From contig CAUQXC010000003.1 in the NCBI GenBank assembly GCA_963522175.1, forward strand, positions 315,188 through 379,187: a DNA stretch of 64,000 nucleotides. Direction: 5' to 3'. This DNA comes from CAKAHY01 sp963522175 (GTDB lineage Bacteria > Bacillota > Clostridia > Lachnospirales > Lachnospiraceae). The notes under the pieces are model-generated. The model had not been told where the DNA came from. It worked only from the letters and a program-made list of their open reading frames with translations, and did no database searches. Position numbers and translations under genes: made by a program. Positions within the stretch are counted from its first letter, which is position 1. Each line of letters opens with the position of its first letter. Positions 9,438-19,323 of this stretch are shown one piece after another.

Positions 9438-9475
9438 AAAAACACGGCTTGGAAAAATTCCAAGTCGTGTTTTTC
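9438..9475. terminator. Bidirectional terminator between the wall-binding gene and nifJ
   Basis: An inverted repeat with arms 9438-9452 and 9461-9475 (AACACGGCTTGG against CCAAGTCGTGTT, one G-T pairing) is bounded by T-runs on both strands. It lies between two convergent genes and can serve both. Confidence 0.8.
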
Positions 9476-9513
9476 TTGAGCTTTTTTGTTACTTTATATT
9501 ATAACTCTTACTT

Positions 9514-12500
9514 TTACTTTGAATATAAGGTTACAAGCTTTTCAAGATATGTAAATCTTTCCTTAGCATATTCCTCATTACGCTTAAACAAAGTATCAGC
9601 CTTCTGAGGATCCTTAAGAGCAAGTGAAGCATAACGAACCTCGCCCTTCAAGAATTCCTGATAATCTCCTGTAGGAGCCTTGGAATCAAGACTGAACTTG
9701 TTCTCAGCTTCAGGATTAAATCTGAAGTTATGCCAGTAACCTGCCTCAACAGCAAGCTTTTCTTCTGTCATAGACTTGCCCATTCCCTTCTTGATACCGT
9801 GTGCTATACAAGGAGCATAAGCGATTATGAGTGACGGACCCGGATATGCCTCAGCCTCCATAAATGCCTTAACCGTCTGGTTGTAATCTGCACCCATAGA
9901 TACCTGTGCAACATATACGTAGCCATAGCTCATTGCAATGCTTGCAAGGTCTTTCTTCTTAACATCCTTACCGCCGGCAGCAAACTGCGCAACCGCACCT
10001 ACCTTTGTTGACTTTGAAGACTGACCGCCTGTATTTGAATAAACCTCTGTATCGAATACAAGGATATTTACATCTTTACCGCTTGCTATTACATGGTCAA
10101 GACCGCCGAAGCCTATATCATAAGCCCAACCGTCGCCACCGAAGATCCACTGACTCTTCTTTGCAAGGAAGTCCTTACCTTCAAGAATCTCCTTAGCAAG
10201 TGCGGAATCGTCTTTTTCAAGGAGAGCTACCAAGTTATCCGTAGCACTTCCGTTCTTTGCACCTATTTGGAAGGTCTCTATGTACTCGTTTGCAGCCGCC
10301 TTAAGCTCTTCTGAAGAAGCACTTGCCGCCAACTCCTCAACCTTAGCCCTTAAGCCCTTTCTTACGGCAATGTTTGCCAAATGCATACCGTAACCGAACT
10401 CCGCATTATCCTCAAACAAAGAGTTTGACCATGCCGGTCCTCTTCCTTCCTGATTTACGGTATACGGTGTGGAAGGTGATGAGTTACCCCAGATTGATGA
10501 ACAACCTGTTGCATTTGCTATATACATTCTGTCACCGAAAAGCTGAGTTGCAAGTTTTGCATAAGGTGTTTCTCCACAGCCCGCACAAGCACCTGAGAAC
10601 TCGAGTAAAGGCTTCTTGAACTGTGAACCCTTAACCGTTGTTTCCTTAAACTTAGCAATAACATCCTTCTTTTCAGGAAGCTCAACCGCATAATCGAAGT
10701 ATTTCTGTCTGTATGTATTTTCCTCGAAGTTTTGCATTGTAAGAGCTTTCTCGCCCTTCTTTCCCGGACAAACGTTAGCACATGAACCGCATCCCGTACA
10801 ATCCATAGGAGATACGGAAACGGTAAACTTGTATTCAGGCATACCGTTCATAGGGATGAGCTGCATTCCTTCAGGTGCCTTAGCCGCCTCATCTTCGCTT
10901 ACAGCAATGGTTCTTATAACTGCATGAGGACAAACATATGCACAGAAACCGCACTGAATACAGTTATCTGTATTCCACTCCGGTACATTTACGGCAATAC
11001 CTCTCTTTTCAAAAGCAGCCGAACCGCTCGGAGTAGATCCGTTTACATAATCAACAAATGCTGAAACCGGAAGATCATTTCCTTCCTGAGCGCTTACAGA
11101 TCTTTGAACCTTATTAACAAAGTCCGCAACATCTTTTCTCTCGCTTGTTACCGTCTTATAGTCAAGACCTTCATCAGCACAATCAGCCCATGAAGCAGGA
11201 ACCTCAACCTTTACGGCTCTGTCGGCTCCGGCATCTATAGCTGCCCAGTTTTTCTTAACAACGTCCTCACCCTTACGTCCGTAAGTTTTCTCCGCCGCCT
11301 TCTTCATAAGCTCTATAGCCTTTTCCTGTGGAATAATATTCGCAAGCTTGAAGAATGCAGACTGTAAAATAGTGTTGATACGTGTAGGTCCCATACCGGT
11401 TTCTATACCTATCTTAACACCGTCTATAATATAGAAATTAATCTTGTGGTCATAAATATACTTTTTAACCTGTCCCGGAAGATGCTTATCAAGATCCTCA
11501 ACAGACCAAGGACAGTTAAGAAGGAAGGTACCTCCGTCAACCAATTCCTGAACCATGTTGTACTTACGAACATAAGCAGGATTGTGGCAAGCTACAAAGT
11601 TAGCCTTACGTATGAGGTAGGTTGACTTAATACGCTCATTACCGAATCTTAAGTGTGACATTGTAATACCGCCCGACTTCTTTGAGTCATAATCAAAATA
11701 AGCCTGCGCATACATATCCGTATTGTCACCGATAATCTTTATAGAGTTTTTGTTTGCACCTACAGTACCGTCGGCACCGAGACCCCAGAACTTGCAGTTC
11801 TTTGTTCCGTCAGGTGTTGTGATAAGCTGTTCGCCAAGCTCAAGTGAAAGGTTGGTAACATCATCAACTATACCTATCGTAAATCTCTTCTTATCCTTGT
11901 TGTTGTATACGGCAACTATCTGAGTAGGTGTTGTATCCTTTGAACCGAGTCCGTAACGCCCCGATGTAATATGAAGGTTGTGGAACTTGGTATCTTTAAG
12001 AGCTGCAACAACATCAAGGTACAACGGCTCACCGAGCGCTCCCGGTTCCTTTGTTCTGTCAAGTACATGTATAGTCTCAACAGTATCAGGAATAGCATCC
12101 AACAAAGCCTCCGCCTTGAACGGTCTGTAAAGTCTTACCTTGATAAGTCCGACCTTTTCACCCTTCTTTGTAAGGTAATCTACCGTCTCTTCTATAGTTT
12201 CGTTTACAGAACCCATAGCGATAATAACGGTTTTTGCATCAGGCGCGCCGTAGTAATTAAAGAGCTTATAGTCTGTACCTATCTTCTCGTTTACCTTGTT
12301 CATGTATTCTTCAACTATTTCAGGTAAAGCATCATAATATCTGTTGCATGCCTCTCTTGCCTGGAAGAATACGTCAGGGTTTTGTGCAGAACCTCTTGCC
12401 TCAGGATGGCTAGGGTTTAAAGCATTCTTTCTGAACTCATTGATGATGTTCATGTCAGCCATGTCTTTTAACTGCTCATAATCCCACTCTTCGATTTTCT

Positions 12501-13044
12501 GAATCTCATGTGAGGTTCTGAAACCGTCAAAGAAGTTGATGAACGGCACTTTACCCTTTAATGCCGCAAGGTGAGCTACAGGTGTAAGGTCCATTACTTC
12601 TTGAACGGATGAAGCACAAAGCATAGCACATCCTGTCTGACGACAAGCATATACGTCGGAGTGATCTCCGAAAATACTGAGTGCATGCGTTGCTATAGCA
12701 CGTGCCGAAACGTTGAAAACGCCCGGTAATTGCTCACCCGCGATTTTATATAAGTTAGGAATCATAAGTAATAATCCCTGTGAAGCTGTGTAAGTTGTTG
12801 TTAAAGCTCCGGCTGTTAAGGAACCGTGTACCGCACCTGCCGCACCTGCCTCTGACTGCATTTCCGTAACTTCAACGGTCTGACCGAAAATGTTTGTTCT
12901 TCCGTCGGTTGACCATGCATCTGTGTGCTCAGCCATAACTGAGGACGGTGTAATCGGATATATTGCCGCCACATCCGTAAATGCATACGAAGCGTGAGCA
13001 GCTGCTTGGTTACCATCCATGGTCTTCATTTTTCTATTTGCCAT
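9514..13044 (-). CDS. nifJ: Pyruvate:ferredoxin (flavodoxin) oxidoreductase, single-chain
   Basis: Oxidatively decarboxylates pyruvate to acetyl-CoA and CO2, passing electrons to ferredoxin; the central cytosolic enzyme of clostridial fermentation. At 1176 residues it has full length. Domains in order: the pyruvate-binding domain I (TYTASQGLLLM), a gamma-domain, a 2x[4Fe-4S] ferredoxin domain (CIQCGFCAYVCPH and CTGCGSCANVCPG near residues 690-760) and the thiamine diphosphate domain (CAGCGETPY, GGDGWAYDIGFGG, YSNTGGQSSKST). The ATG follows AGGAGGAAAATCAAA. It is monocistronic, with its own promoter. Confidence 0.97.
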   Translation of the reverse strand: MANRKMKTMDGNQAAAHASYAFTDVAAIYPITPSSVMAEHTDAWSTDGRTNIFGQTVEVTEMQSEAGAAGAVHGSLTAGALTTTYTASQGLLLMIPNLYKIAGEQLPGVFNVSARAIATHALSIFGDHSDVYACRQTGCAMLCASSVQEVMDLTPVAHLAALKGKVPFINFFDGFRTSHEIQKIEEWDYEQLKDMADMNIINEFRKNALNPSHPEARGSAQNPDVFFQAREACNRYYDALPEIVEEYMNKVNEKIGTDYKLFNYYGAPDAKTVIIAMGSVNETIEETVDYLTKKGEKVGLIKVRLYRPFKAEALLDAIPDTVETIHVLDRTKEPGALGEPLYLDVVAALKDTKFHNLHITSGRYGLGSKDTTPTQIVAVYNNKDKKRFTIGIVDDVTNLSLELGEQLITTPDGTKNCKFWGLGADGTVGANKNSIKIIGDNTDMYAQAYFDYDSKKSGGITMSHLRFGNERIKSTYLIRKANFVACHNPAYVRKYNMVQELVDGGTFLLNCPWSVEDLDKHLPGQVKKYIYDHKINFYIIDGVKIGIETGMGPTRINTILQSAFFKLANIIPQEKAIELMKKAAEKTYGRKGEDVVKKNWAAIDAGADRAVKVEVPASWADCADEGLDYKTVTSERKDVADFVNKVQRSVSAQEGNDLPVSAFVDYVNGSTPSGSAAFEKRGIAVNVPEWNTDNCIQCGFCAYVCPHAVIRTIAVSEDEAAKAPEGMQLIPMNGMPEYKFTVSVSPMDCTGCGSCANVCPGKKGEKALTMQNFEENTYRQKYFDYAVELPEKKDVIAKFKETTVKGSQFKKPLLEFSGACAGCGETPYAKLATQLFGDRMYIANATGCSSIWGNSSPSTPYTVNQEGRGPAWSNSLFEDNAEFGYGMHLANIAVRKGLRAKVEELAASASSEELKAAANEYIETFQIGAKNGSATDNLVALLEKDDSALAKEILEGKDFLAKKSQWIFGGDGWAYDIGFGGLDHVIASGKDVNILVFDTEVYSNTGGQSSKSTKVGAVAQFAAGGKDVKKKDLASIAMSYGYVYVAQVSMGADYNQTVKAFMEAEAYPGPSLIIAYAPCIAHGIKKGMGKSMTEEKLAVEAGYWHNFRFNPEAENKFSLDSKAPTGDYQEFLKGEVRYASLALKDPQKADTLFKRNEEYAKERFTYLEKLVTLYSK

Positions 13045-13102
13045 TTTGATTTTCCTCCTACTATAATTGGCAATGTTATTTTCGTAACATTTATACCCTT
13101 AG

Positions 13103-13131
13103 ATTATAAGTAATTTGCTCAATAAATGCAA
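13103..13131 (-). promoter_or_regulatory. Promoter of nifJ
   Basis: The minus strand has TTGCAT (complement of 13126-13131), a 17-bp spacer and a perfect TATAAT (complement of 13103-13108), about 60 bp upstream of the nifJ ATG. The rest of the 360-bp gap between nifJ and the next gene is AT-rich and shows no gene beyond the terminator at 13320. Confidence 0.7.
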
Positions 13132-13319
13132 ACCCTATTATGTATATTTTGCTATGCATTACATTAAATATCTGTTCTTTTTTCAGTACGTAATCCTTCA
13201 ACTTTCTTGTTTGTATTTTTTTCAATTAGTAAAAAATACAGAATTTAAAGGCGTCAGTCGCTTATCTTTATACTTTTTGACGTTTTTTTGTATACAGTAT
13301 CCCTTGAACTTATGTTAAA

Positions 13320-13355
13320 AAAGCTGTAAGTCCGAATTTTAAGACTTACAGCTTT
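13320..13355 (-). terminator. Terminator of the VanW-family gene
   Basis: A 13-bp perfect inverted repeat (arms 13320-13332 and 13343-13355) is followed on the minus strand by TTTTTTAACAT. It lies 50 bp past the stop of the VanW/G5 gene. Confidence 0.8.
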
Positions 13356-13404
13356 GCAAGATAAACAGTAAACAATTAAAAGTTCACTATAGCACTATTA
13401 TATT

Positions 13405-15168
13405 TTAATTTCCCGGATTCTGCTCTATGGTTCCGTCATCCGCTGTCGTCGGTGCCGCCGTGGAAGGTGCCGCTGTAGGCGCCTGTCCCGAACTCATCTC
13501 TATAGTTTCACCCAGTGTACTTGACTTTTTCTCCGCCTTTGTCTCCTTGGTCTTTGCTTCACTTGCTTTTGTCGCTTTTGAAGCCGACTCCGTATGGGCC
13601 TTTGTTTCTACGGTGGATTCTCCCGGATTTACGCTTGCACCGGTACTTGTATTTGCTCCGGATGCATCGGAAGCTTGAGACTGCCCTCCGCTTATATCCG
13701 TACTGCTACCTGAACTCGGTACCGCTATTCCTGCAAGAGCAAGATTTTTCTTTACGGTTCCCGCCTTTCCTCTGTATGTGGAATAATGCAAAAGCTTGTC
13801 ACTTAAAACCTTTTCTCCCTTCTTATGCACTATATTTGTTTCCCATCTGCTACCCTTTGTACCGGACTTTACAACAACCTCCTGTCCCGCACCTAAAGTC
13901 CCGTCATCAACATATTCAGGGGTCGGTTCATCGTATTCTCCGGTTTTCTTTGAGCTCATATAAACCTTCTCGTCATCCGCAAGTATAGGAATTCCGACAA
14001 CGGATATGGTCAGCTTCTGATCTACCAGTTTAGCTCTCAATACTACGGAAACCTTAGAGGTATTTACAAACTTCATATCCGGTCCCGCATATCCGTCATA
14101 GCTTACCATAGCATCTTCCCCCGGATTAACATAATTAGGCTCAAATGAATGGGCATGTCTTTCCGTTGTCTCTATACCCGCAAAAATAACCGCATTATAA
14201 AGAGTAGAAGATACTTGACACACACCGCCGCCCGGCTCTTCCACAAGCTTACCGTTTAAATACGCACCGGCAGGCCTGTAACCCTTCTCCAAGGTTCTGT
14301 TTCCGGTAGTGTTATTGAAAGAAAATTCCTCCCCCGGTGCCAGAATCACTCCGTCTATAGCTCGACTTGCCAAATCTATATTTGTGTTTCTGTCCTTATT
14401 TGAGGTCGTATTTGTTGTAAAAGTGCCTATTACCTTATACATATCTTTAACCTGTTCTTTTGTAGCTATCTCCGGCTTTGTGATTTTTGTTGTAACCGCC
14501 AGAGAAGCCTTGAAATTCTTTTCTTCAATAGCCTTTTTAATATTTTCTCTGAGTTCGTCCCTGTTAATCTCCACTCCGTCGCTTCCGTCCTGATACAAAA
14601 ACTCGTTTGTTTCCTTATTGAAGCTTACAAGGCTCGCATTCTTCGCCTTTACCTCCCATTTCTTTGCAATTTCTTCTATCTGCTCGTCTATACCCGTATC
14701 CAATCCCGTAAACTGAATCGTATAGCTTTCCTTCGGAGTACCTGTAAAGACATCATCCAGAATTTTGTTGAGTTCCTCTTCTATTATATTCTTTATATTA
14801 TAGACTTCACCGTTATAGTTAGCCGTCATTCCCCACTCGTACTTTTTCATAACGGCATCATGTGCTTCCGTCCTTGACATACCCGTTATATCTATATCAT
14901 CAATCTTAACGGAAGCCTTAAGTGCCGTTTCTTCAATTTTTACAGCCTCCGACGGACTGGCTTTCTTTTTCGTGACTTTTGATGTACCCCAAGCAATGCC
15001 CGTTATTACAGCCGTTATTGCTACAGCTCCCACTATAAGCCCCGTTAGATGTCTTCTCTTGGGTTTTTTCGCTTTTCTGTTCTTCATTGCCTGTCTGCTG
15101 GCATAGCTTCGGCTTGTACCCGATAATCTGTACTTAGCACCCGAACCGGAATTAGTTCTTCTTTCCAT
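13405..15168 (-). CDS. VanW family protein with G5 domain, membrane-anchored
   Basis: A 587-residue protein. A basic cytoplasmic tail (KNRKAKKPKRRH) is followed by one transmembrane helix (about residues 45-65), a putative peptidoglycan-binding-like region to about 220, then a VanW domain (GEEFSFNNTTGNRT ... GGGVCQVSSTLYNA) to about 380. A G5-like segment (GTLGAGQEVVVKSGTKG) follows, and the end is a serine/threonine/alanine/lysine-rich low-complexity tail. The ATG at 15168 is used because the GAGGAG site lies inside a 4-codon upstream extension. VanW proteins are cell-wall-associated; the enzymatic role is not established. Confidence 0.85.
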   Translation of the reverse strand: MERRTNSGSGAKYRLSGTSRSYASRQAMKNRKAKKPKRRHLTGLIVGAVAITAVITGIAWGTSKVTKKKASPSEAVKIEETALKASVKIDDIDITGMSRTEAHDAVMKKYEWGMTANYNGEVYNIKNIIEEELNKILDDVFTGTPKESYTIQFTGLDTGIDEQIEEIAKKWEVKAKNASLVSFNKETNEFLYQDGSDGVEINRDELRENIKKAIEEKNFKASLAVTTKITKPEIATKEQVKDMYKVIGTFTTNTTSNKDRNTNIDLASRAIDGVILAPGEEFSFNNTTGNRTLEKGYRPAGAYLNGKLVEEPGGGVCQVSSTLYNAVIFAGIETTERHAHSFEPNYVNPGEDAMVSYDGYAGPDMKFVNTSKVSVVLRAKLVDQKLTISVVGIPILADDEKVYMSSKKTGEYDEPTPEYVDDGTLGAGQEVVVKSGTKGSRWETNIVHKKGEKVLSDKLLHYSTYRGKAGTVKKNLALAGIAVPSSGSSTDISGGQSQASDASGANTSTGASVNPGESTVETKAHTESASKATKASEAKTKETKAEKKSSTLGETIEMSSGQAPTAAPSTAAPTTADDGTIEQNPGN

Positions 15169-15226
15169 AAATCTCCTCATATATGTAAAAATTATTTCAA
15201 ACTTAAAAAATCAATCTTGCTATAAG

Positions 15227-15256
15227 AGTATAGCACATTTATATCTAAGCTGTCAT
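15227..15256 (-). promoter_or_regulatory. Likely promoter of the VanW-family gene
   Basis: On the minus strand ATGACA (complement of 15251-15256), an 18-bp spacer and TATACT (complement of 15227-15232) lie about 60 bp upstream of the start codon in the divergent intergenic region. Confidence 0.5.
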
Positions 15257-15357
15257 AAAGATTTTATAAAATTTCATCAGCTTTTTTGTTCAAAAGTACC
15301 TGCTTTTGGAGTATAATAAAGCTATCACTGTAAAGTTTATTTTAAGGAGACATTTTC

Positions 15358-16230
15358 TTGAACGGGATAAATAATTATATAGATTTGCACACACACAGCA
15401 CCGCTTCCGACGGTAGCATATCACCGGTAAAACTTATGGAGCTTGCCCATGAATGTAAGCTGTCTTACATAGCTTTGACCGACCACGATACCATGAGAGG
15501 AGTTCCCGAGGCATACAAAAAAGCTTGCGAGCTCGGAATCAAAATGATTCCGGGGGCAGAAATGAGCTGTGTATACGCCGGTAACGAGATACATATACTT
15601 GGATATAAGCTTGACTTTTCAGGTGACGAAAACGAGCTTTTACCTATTTTTTCCGACCTCGAAAGCTTCGCAAGAGACAGAGAAGAAAGAAATCTCGAAC
15701 TTTTGTCAAGACTTAGGGCGGACGGTTACGATATAAGCTACGAAGATTTAAACCCTAATAATGAAGACACCAAAATCACAAGAGCTCATTTTGCGACTGC
15801 GCTGATGAATAAGGGCTATGTAAAGGACAGGAGTGCGGCTTTCGATACCCTGCTCGCGGATAACAGCAAGTATGTTCCCGCCAAAACAACAAGCATAGAG
15901 AAAACCTGCAGCTTTTTTAATAAGCATAACTTATTTTTCTCTCTCGCCCACCCCCTACAATACGGACTATCAAATTCCGAGCTTGAAGATTTGATACTCA
16001 AGCTTAAGCTCTTCGGAATGGAGGGGCTTGAGGTGTATCACAGCACGCACAAGCAGCATGACAGCCTTAAGCTTAAAGCCTTGGCTTCAAAATACGGACT
16101 TTTTTGCACAGGCGGTTCGGACTTCCACGGTGAAGTAAAACCCGGACTGATGCTGGGAAGCGGATACGGCTCTTTAAACGTTCCGGAAAGCCTGATACTC
16201 GATATACTAAAACATAAAAATATCATTTGA
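15358..16230 (+). CDS. PHP-domain metal-dependent phosphoesterase (YciV/RNase AM-like)
   Basis: A 290-residue cytosolic protein with the PHP-domain metal ligands in order: DLHTHSTASDG, LTDHDTM, GAEMSC near residue 65, HPLQYG near 200 and GGSDFHG near 260. Characterised relatives hydrolyse 3',5'-nucleoside bisphosphates or trim 5' ends of RNA; which applies here cannot be told. The start is TTG, supported by AAGGAGA eight bases upstream and by the immediate match to the family N-terminus. Confidence 0.85.
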   Translation: MNGINNYIDLHTHSTASDGSISPVKLMELAHECKLSYIALTDHDTMRGVPEAYKKACELGIKMIPGAEMSCVYAGNEIHILGYKLDFSGDENELLPIFSDLESFARDREERNLELLSRLRADGYDISYEDLNPNNEDTKITRAHFATALMNKGYVKDRSAAFDTLLADNSKYVPAKTTSIEKTCSFFNKHNLFFSLAHPLQYGLSNSELEDLILKLKLFGMEGLEVYHSTHKQHDSLKLKALASKYGLFCTGGSDFHGEVKPGLMLGSGYGSLNVPESLILDILKHKNII

Positions 16231-16255
16231 ACTTATCCTGAAATTTTGCTATAAT
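16227..16255 (+). promoter_or_regulatory. Promoter of the 78-residue conserved protein gene
   Basis: TTGAAC (16227-16232), a 17-bp spacer and a perfect TATAAT (16250-16255) overlap the last codon of the PHP gene, so the small gene downstream can be transcribed separately. Confidence 0.7.
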
Positions 16256-16291
16256 GACGTGGAAAGTTTTTAGAATTCGGAGGTATACGGT

Positions 16292-16528
16292 ATGAAAATT
16301 CAGAACATATCTGACGTTGATGCATTTTTCAAGGTAGTTGACGCTTGCAAAGGAAAAGTGGAACTGGTTTCACCCGACGGCGACAGAATCAACCTTAAGA
16401 GTAAGTTAACACAGTATCTTTCAATGGCAACTATGTTTTCAAACGGATATATAAAAGAGCTTGATCTCGTTGCTACAGAAAGAGAGGATATTGACAGATT
16501 GATAAAATTCATGTATCAAGGTGAATAA
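16292..16528 (+). CDS. Small conserved hypothetical protein (78 aa)
   Basis: A well-formed small gene: GGAGG 10 bases before the ATG, its own promoter, and a terminator just after. The product MKIQNISDVDAFF... is acidic, soluble and without a signal peptide or membrane helix. It has the look of a small alpha/beta protein (KGKVELVSPDGDRINLKSKL in the middle). I recall similar short proteins in Lachnospiraceae but cannot assign a function. Confidence 0.75.
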   Translation: MKIQNISDVDAFFKVVDACKGKVELVSPDGDRINLKSKLTQYLSMATMFSNGYIKELDLVATEREDIDRLIKFMYQGE

Positions 16529-16530
16529 TA

Positions 16531-16566
16531 AAAAAGAGGCATTGTCAAAAGCATTGCCTCTTTTAT
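16531..16566. terminator. Terminator between small gene and histidine kinase gene
   Basis: AAAAGAGGCA and TGCCTCTTTT form a 10-bp stem around a short loop. T-rich sequence follows the stem on the plus strand, and A/T symmetry lets it act for the converging histidine kinase gene too. Confidence 0.75.
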
Positions 16567-16572
16567 CTTTTG

Positions 16573-17706
16573 CTATTTTATTCCAAGGGAAAGCTTCATT
16601 ATATTCCCTTCTCCCTCTTTCTCGACGAGCTTCACATCACCGTCATGCTTCATTGCTATTTCTTTAACAAGAGCAAGTCCCAAACCGGCACCTCCGTATT
16701 TTCTTGACCTTGACTTATCAACCCTGAAAAAAGCTTCAAATATCTTATCTTCATACTCCATAGGTATTTTCGAGCAGGTATCCGTTATATAAACAGCCGC
16801 CTTATTACCCTCTTTCTTTATCTCTATATCTATACTTCCGCCCTCAACATTGTATTTTATCGCATTTTCTATCAAATTATATATGGCTCTGTAAACCAAG
16901 GTATAATTTCCCAGTATGGAAATATTTTCACTTTTTTGGCTAATTCTCACCTTTTTCTTTGTTGCCGCAAGATCAAGGTCACAAACAAGCTCGTCAAGCA
17001 GGTCTTCAAGCACTATATTATCCTTCTTTTCAATAGAATTAAGCTCAACCATTTGCAAAAGAACGTCCGTAACATTTGACAATCTCGTAGTTTGACTTTC
17101 TATCATGGCAAGCAGATCTTTGTATTCCTGTTCACTTATATTTCCGGATTTATTGAGCACTTCTATTCTTGTGCGTATGCTTGCCAAAGGTGTTCTCATT
17201 TCATGAGCCGCACTTGCCGAAAACCTTTTTTGAGCCAAAAAGGACTCGTTTATTCTTTCAGCCATCTTGTTAAAAGATACTCCCAGCCTCTCAATTTCCG
17301 CTATACTGGTATTTAAAGTAATTTTTTCGGACAAATTTCTTACCGTCATCTCCTCAAGTTTTTCATTAAATTCCTCAAGCGGCCTTAAGCTTATTCCCAC
17401 AGTTATATAGGTTACACAACTGCTTATAAATGATATTACGACAGTGAAAACTACGGTTTCAATCCTAAATCTGTTTTGGGCACTTTCAATTTCAAATAAT
17501 ATATTATTATTGATATTAGGCAAATCAACGGTACTTGTAGCGGAATCGCTGTAGGGTATGATGGTAACCACCATATTTTCAAGCTCATCCATCTTAAATG
17601 TCGCATTAGCATTTATGAACAGACTCAAAACTATACAAGCCGAACTCACAAGTACCGCAGTCATTAAAGTAAGTCTCCATCTTAGGGACATTTTTCTTAT
17701 ATTCAT
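16573..17706 (-). CDS. Sensor histidine kinase
   Basis: A 377-residue two-pass membrane kinase: helices near residues 11-31 and 84-106 bracket a short extracellular sensor of about 50 residues. A HAMP-like linker follows, then the H-box FSASAAHEMRTPLAS with phospho-histidine about H168, the N-box (LIENAIKYN) and the G-box (YGGAGLGLALVKEI). It should phosphorylate the response regulator encoded 4 bp upstream. The stimulus is unknown. Confidence 0.92.
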   Translation of the reverse strand: MNIRKMSLRWRLTLMTAVLVSSACIVLSLFINANATFKMDELENMVVTIIPYSDSATSTVDLPNINNNILFEIESAQNRFRIETVVFTVVISFISSCVTYITVGISLRPLEEFNEKLEEMTVRNLSEKITLNTSIAEIERLGVSFNKMAERINESFLAQKRFSASAAHEMRTPLASIRTRIEVLNKSGNISEQEYKDLLAMIESQTTRLSNVTDVLLQMVELNSIEKKDNIVLEDLLDELVCDLDLAATKKKVRISQKSENISILGNYTLVYRAIYNLIENAIKYNVEGGSIDIEIKKEGNKAAVYITDTCSKIPMEYEDKIFEAFFRVDKSRSRKYGGAGLGLALVKEIAMKHDGDVKLVEKEGEGNIMKLSLGIK

Positions 17707-17710
17707 AGCT

Positions 17711-18388
17711 TTACCTGTCTTTATCCCTCATTACATAACCTTGACCGACTACATTTTCAATAGGGTCATACTCCAGCTTCGCTCTTATTTTCTTTCTCAT
17801 TGAAGATATATGAACCCTTATGGAATTACTGAATAAATCCGCGTTTTTGTCCCAAACATGCTCCATAAGCTCTTCCGGACTTACGACTTCTCCCGCATTA
17901 ACCATAAGATATTCCAAAATCCCCATCTCTTTTCTCGTGAGTACAATCTCTTCATCCAAGGCGAAAACGGTTCTTTTTTTCGTGTCAAGCCTTATATCCC
18001 CTACTTCTATCACCGTATCGTCCTGCAAAAACTTTCTTCTTGTAAGACTTCTGACTCTGGCTTCAAGCTCCGCAAAATGAAAAGGCTTTGCCAAATAATC
18101 ATTTGCCCCCGCATCAAGCCCGTCAACTTTATCTTGAATACCGCTTCTTGCAGACAGTATGATAACTCTGGTCTCCTTGTCCGTCTTACGCAGTTCCTTT
18201 AAAATCTCCATTCCGTCAACCTTAGGCAAGTTCAAATCCAACACAATAAGATCATACTTTTCTTCATATATGAGTTCCATGGCTTCATCCCCGAAGTAGC
18301 ATACATCAACCTCATATCCGTCCAAACGTAAGCCCTTTGCAATATCCTCACATAATATCACTTCATCTTCTACAACTAAAATACGCAT
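17711..18388 (-). CDS. OmpR/PhoB-family response regulator
   Basis: A 225-residue regulator. The receiver domain has VVEDE near the N-terminus, the phospho-acceptor aspartate about D51 (LIVLDLNLPKVDG) and K at LAKPF. The winged-helix DNA-binding domain spans about residues 125-222 (LTRKEMGILEYL ... VRVHISSMRKKI-type sequence). It is the first gene of a two-gene operon with the kinase and is likely autoregulated, but no binding site is evident. Confidence 0.93.
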   Translation of the reverse strand: MRILVVEDEVILCEDIAKGLRLDGYEVDVCYFGDEAMELIYEEKYDLIVLDLNLPKVDGMEILKELRKTDKETRVIILSARSGIQDKVDGLDAGANDYLAKPFHFAELEARVRSLTRRKFLQDDTVIEVGDIRLDTKKRTVFALDEEIVLTRKEMGILEYLMVNAGEVVSPEELMEHVWDKNADLFSNSIRVHISSMRKKIRAKLEYDPIENVVGQGYVMRDKDR

Positions 18389-18597
18389 ACTATTACCTCT
18401 GATTATATTTACTATACATTTATATTATATATATCAACTGTAAATTTCGTGTTAAATTTTAAATTTTCTTTTTAAATATTCTTTTCGATAATCATTTCCC
18501 TGATTTTTTAACTAAAAATTTACACCCGATAGTTTATCATACATTTGTATTACAGTCATATAAATACTGTTTTTTTTATTATGAAAGGATGTTAGCT

Positions 18598-19269
18598 ATG
18601 AAAAAAAATTTATTTATTACTTCTTTATGTTTGAGTCTCGCAGTCGCATCTGCCTTACCTTTGGCAGCATGCTCAGCCAATAAAACACAGACAACACAGG
18701 AAAGCTCTATGGATGCTTCCGCCGAGAAAGATATGACGGGAGAGTCTATGGAAGAAAATATGTCCGATATGAAGGACGGTAAAACAAATAAATCAAGAGA
18801 TGATGACATGATGACCTTGGAACTGACTTATTTCCCTAAATTTTCAGGTTACGATCTGGACGGAAATAAGGTTGACAACTCCATTTTCAGCGAAGCCGAC
18901 GTAACCCTCGTTAATCTTTGGTACAATGATGACGGTGCAAGCGAAGAGCAAATGAAAAAAATGGAAGAATTCAACAAGAAGCTCGAAGCAAAAGGTGCAA
19001 GAGTTCTGGGCTTAAATACCGAAATCACAACTCTTGAGGATAAAGAAAAGATTGATGAAGCAAAGGAAATGCTTAAAAAGCAAGGTGCTACATATAAAAA
19101 TATCATCGCCGATACTTCCGAAGATGAAATACAGAATTTCCTTGCCAATATCCAAACAAGCCCGGCAAGCTTACTTGTAAGCAAAGAAGGTGCTATCGTA
19201 AGTGCAATTCTTGAAGGACCTCTGAGTGATGAGGATATGGAAAATATACTCAAAACACTCGATATGTAA
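18598..19269 (+). CDS. Lipoprotein with thioredoxin-like (TlpA) fold lacking the CxxC motif
   Basis: A 223-residue protein with a lipoprotein signal: KK, hydrophobic core, lipobox LAAC with Cys about 25. A charged linker follows, then a TlpA/thioredoxin-like domain (FPKFSGYDLDGNKVDNSIF ... VTLVNLWYNDDGASEEQMKKM ... SPASLLVSKEGAIV). Where redox-active relatives have WCxxC the sequence is NLWYNDDGAS, with no cysteine, so it should be redox-inactive. The cis-proline position appears as SPAS. The second ATG (18598) is used; the one at 18589 abuts the AAAGGA site. It converges on the TlpA-MsrAB lipoprotein gene. Confidence 0.8.
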   Translation: MKKNLFITSLCLSLAVASALPLAACSANKTQTTQESSMDASAEKDMTGESMEENMSDMKDGKTNKSRDDDMMTLELTYFPKFSGYDLDGNKVDNSIFSEADVTLVNLWYNDDGASEEQMKKMEEFNKKLEAKGARVLGLNTEITTLEDKEKIDEAKEMLKKQGATYKNIIADTSEDEIQNFLANIQTSPASLLVSKEGAIVSAILEGPLSDEDMENILKTLDM

Positions 19270-19281
19270 ATACCCTTAAAA

Positions 19282-19323
19282 TAATAAAGGCCTCCTGTAA
19301 ACTACACAGGAGGTCTTTATTAT
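19282..19323. terminator. Bidirectional terminator between the two lipoprotein genes
   Basis: AATAAAGGCCTCCTGT pairs with ACAGGAGGTCTTTATT around a 7-nt loop, giving a stem of about 16 bp with flanking A/T runs usable on both strands. The genes on each side converge. Confidence 0.85.
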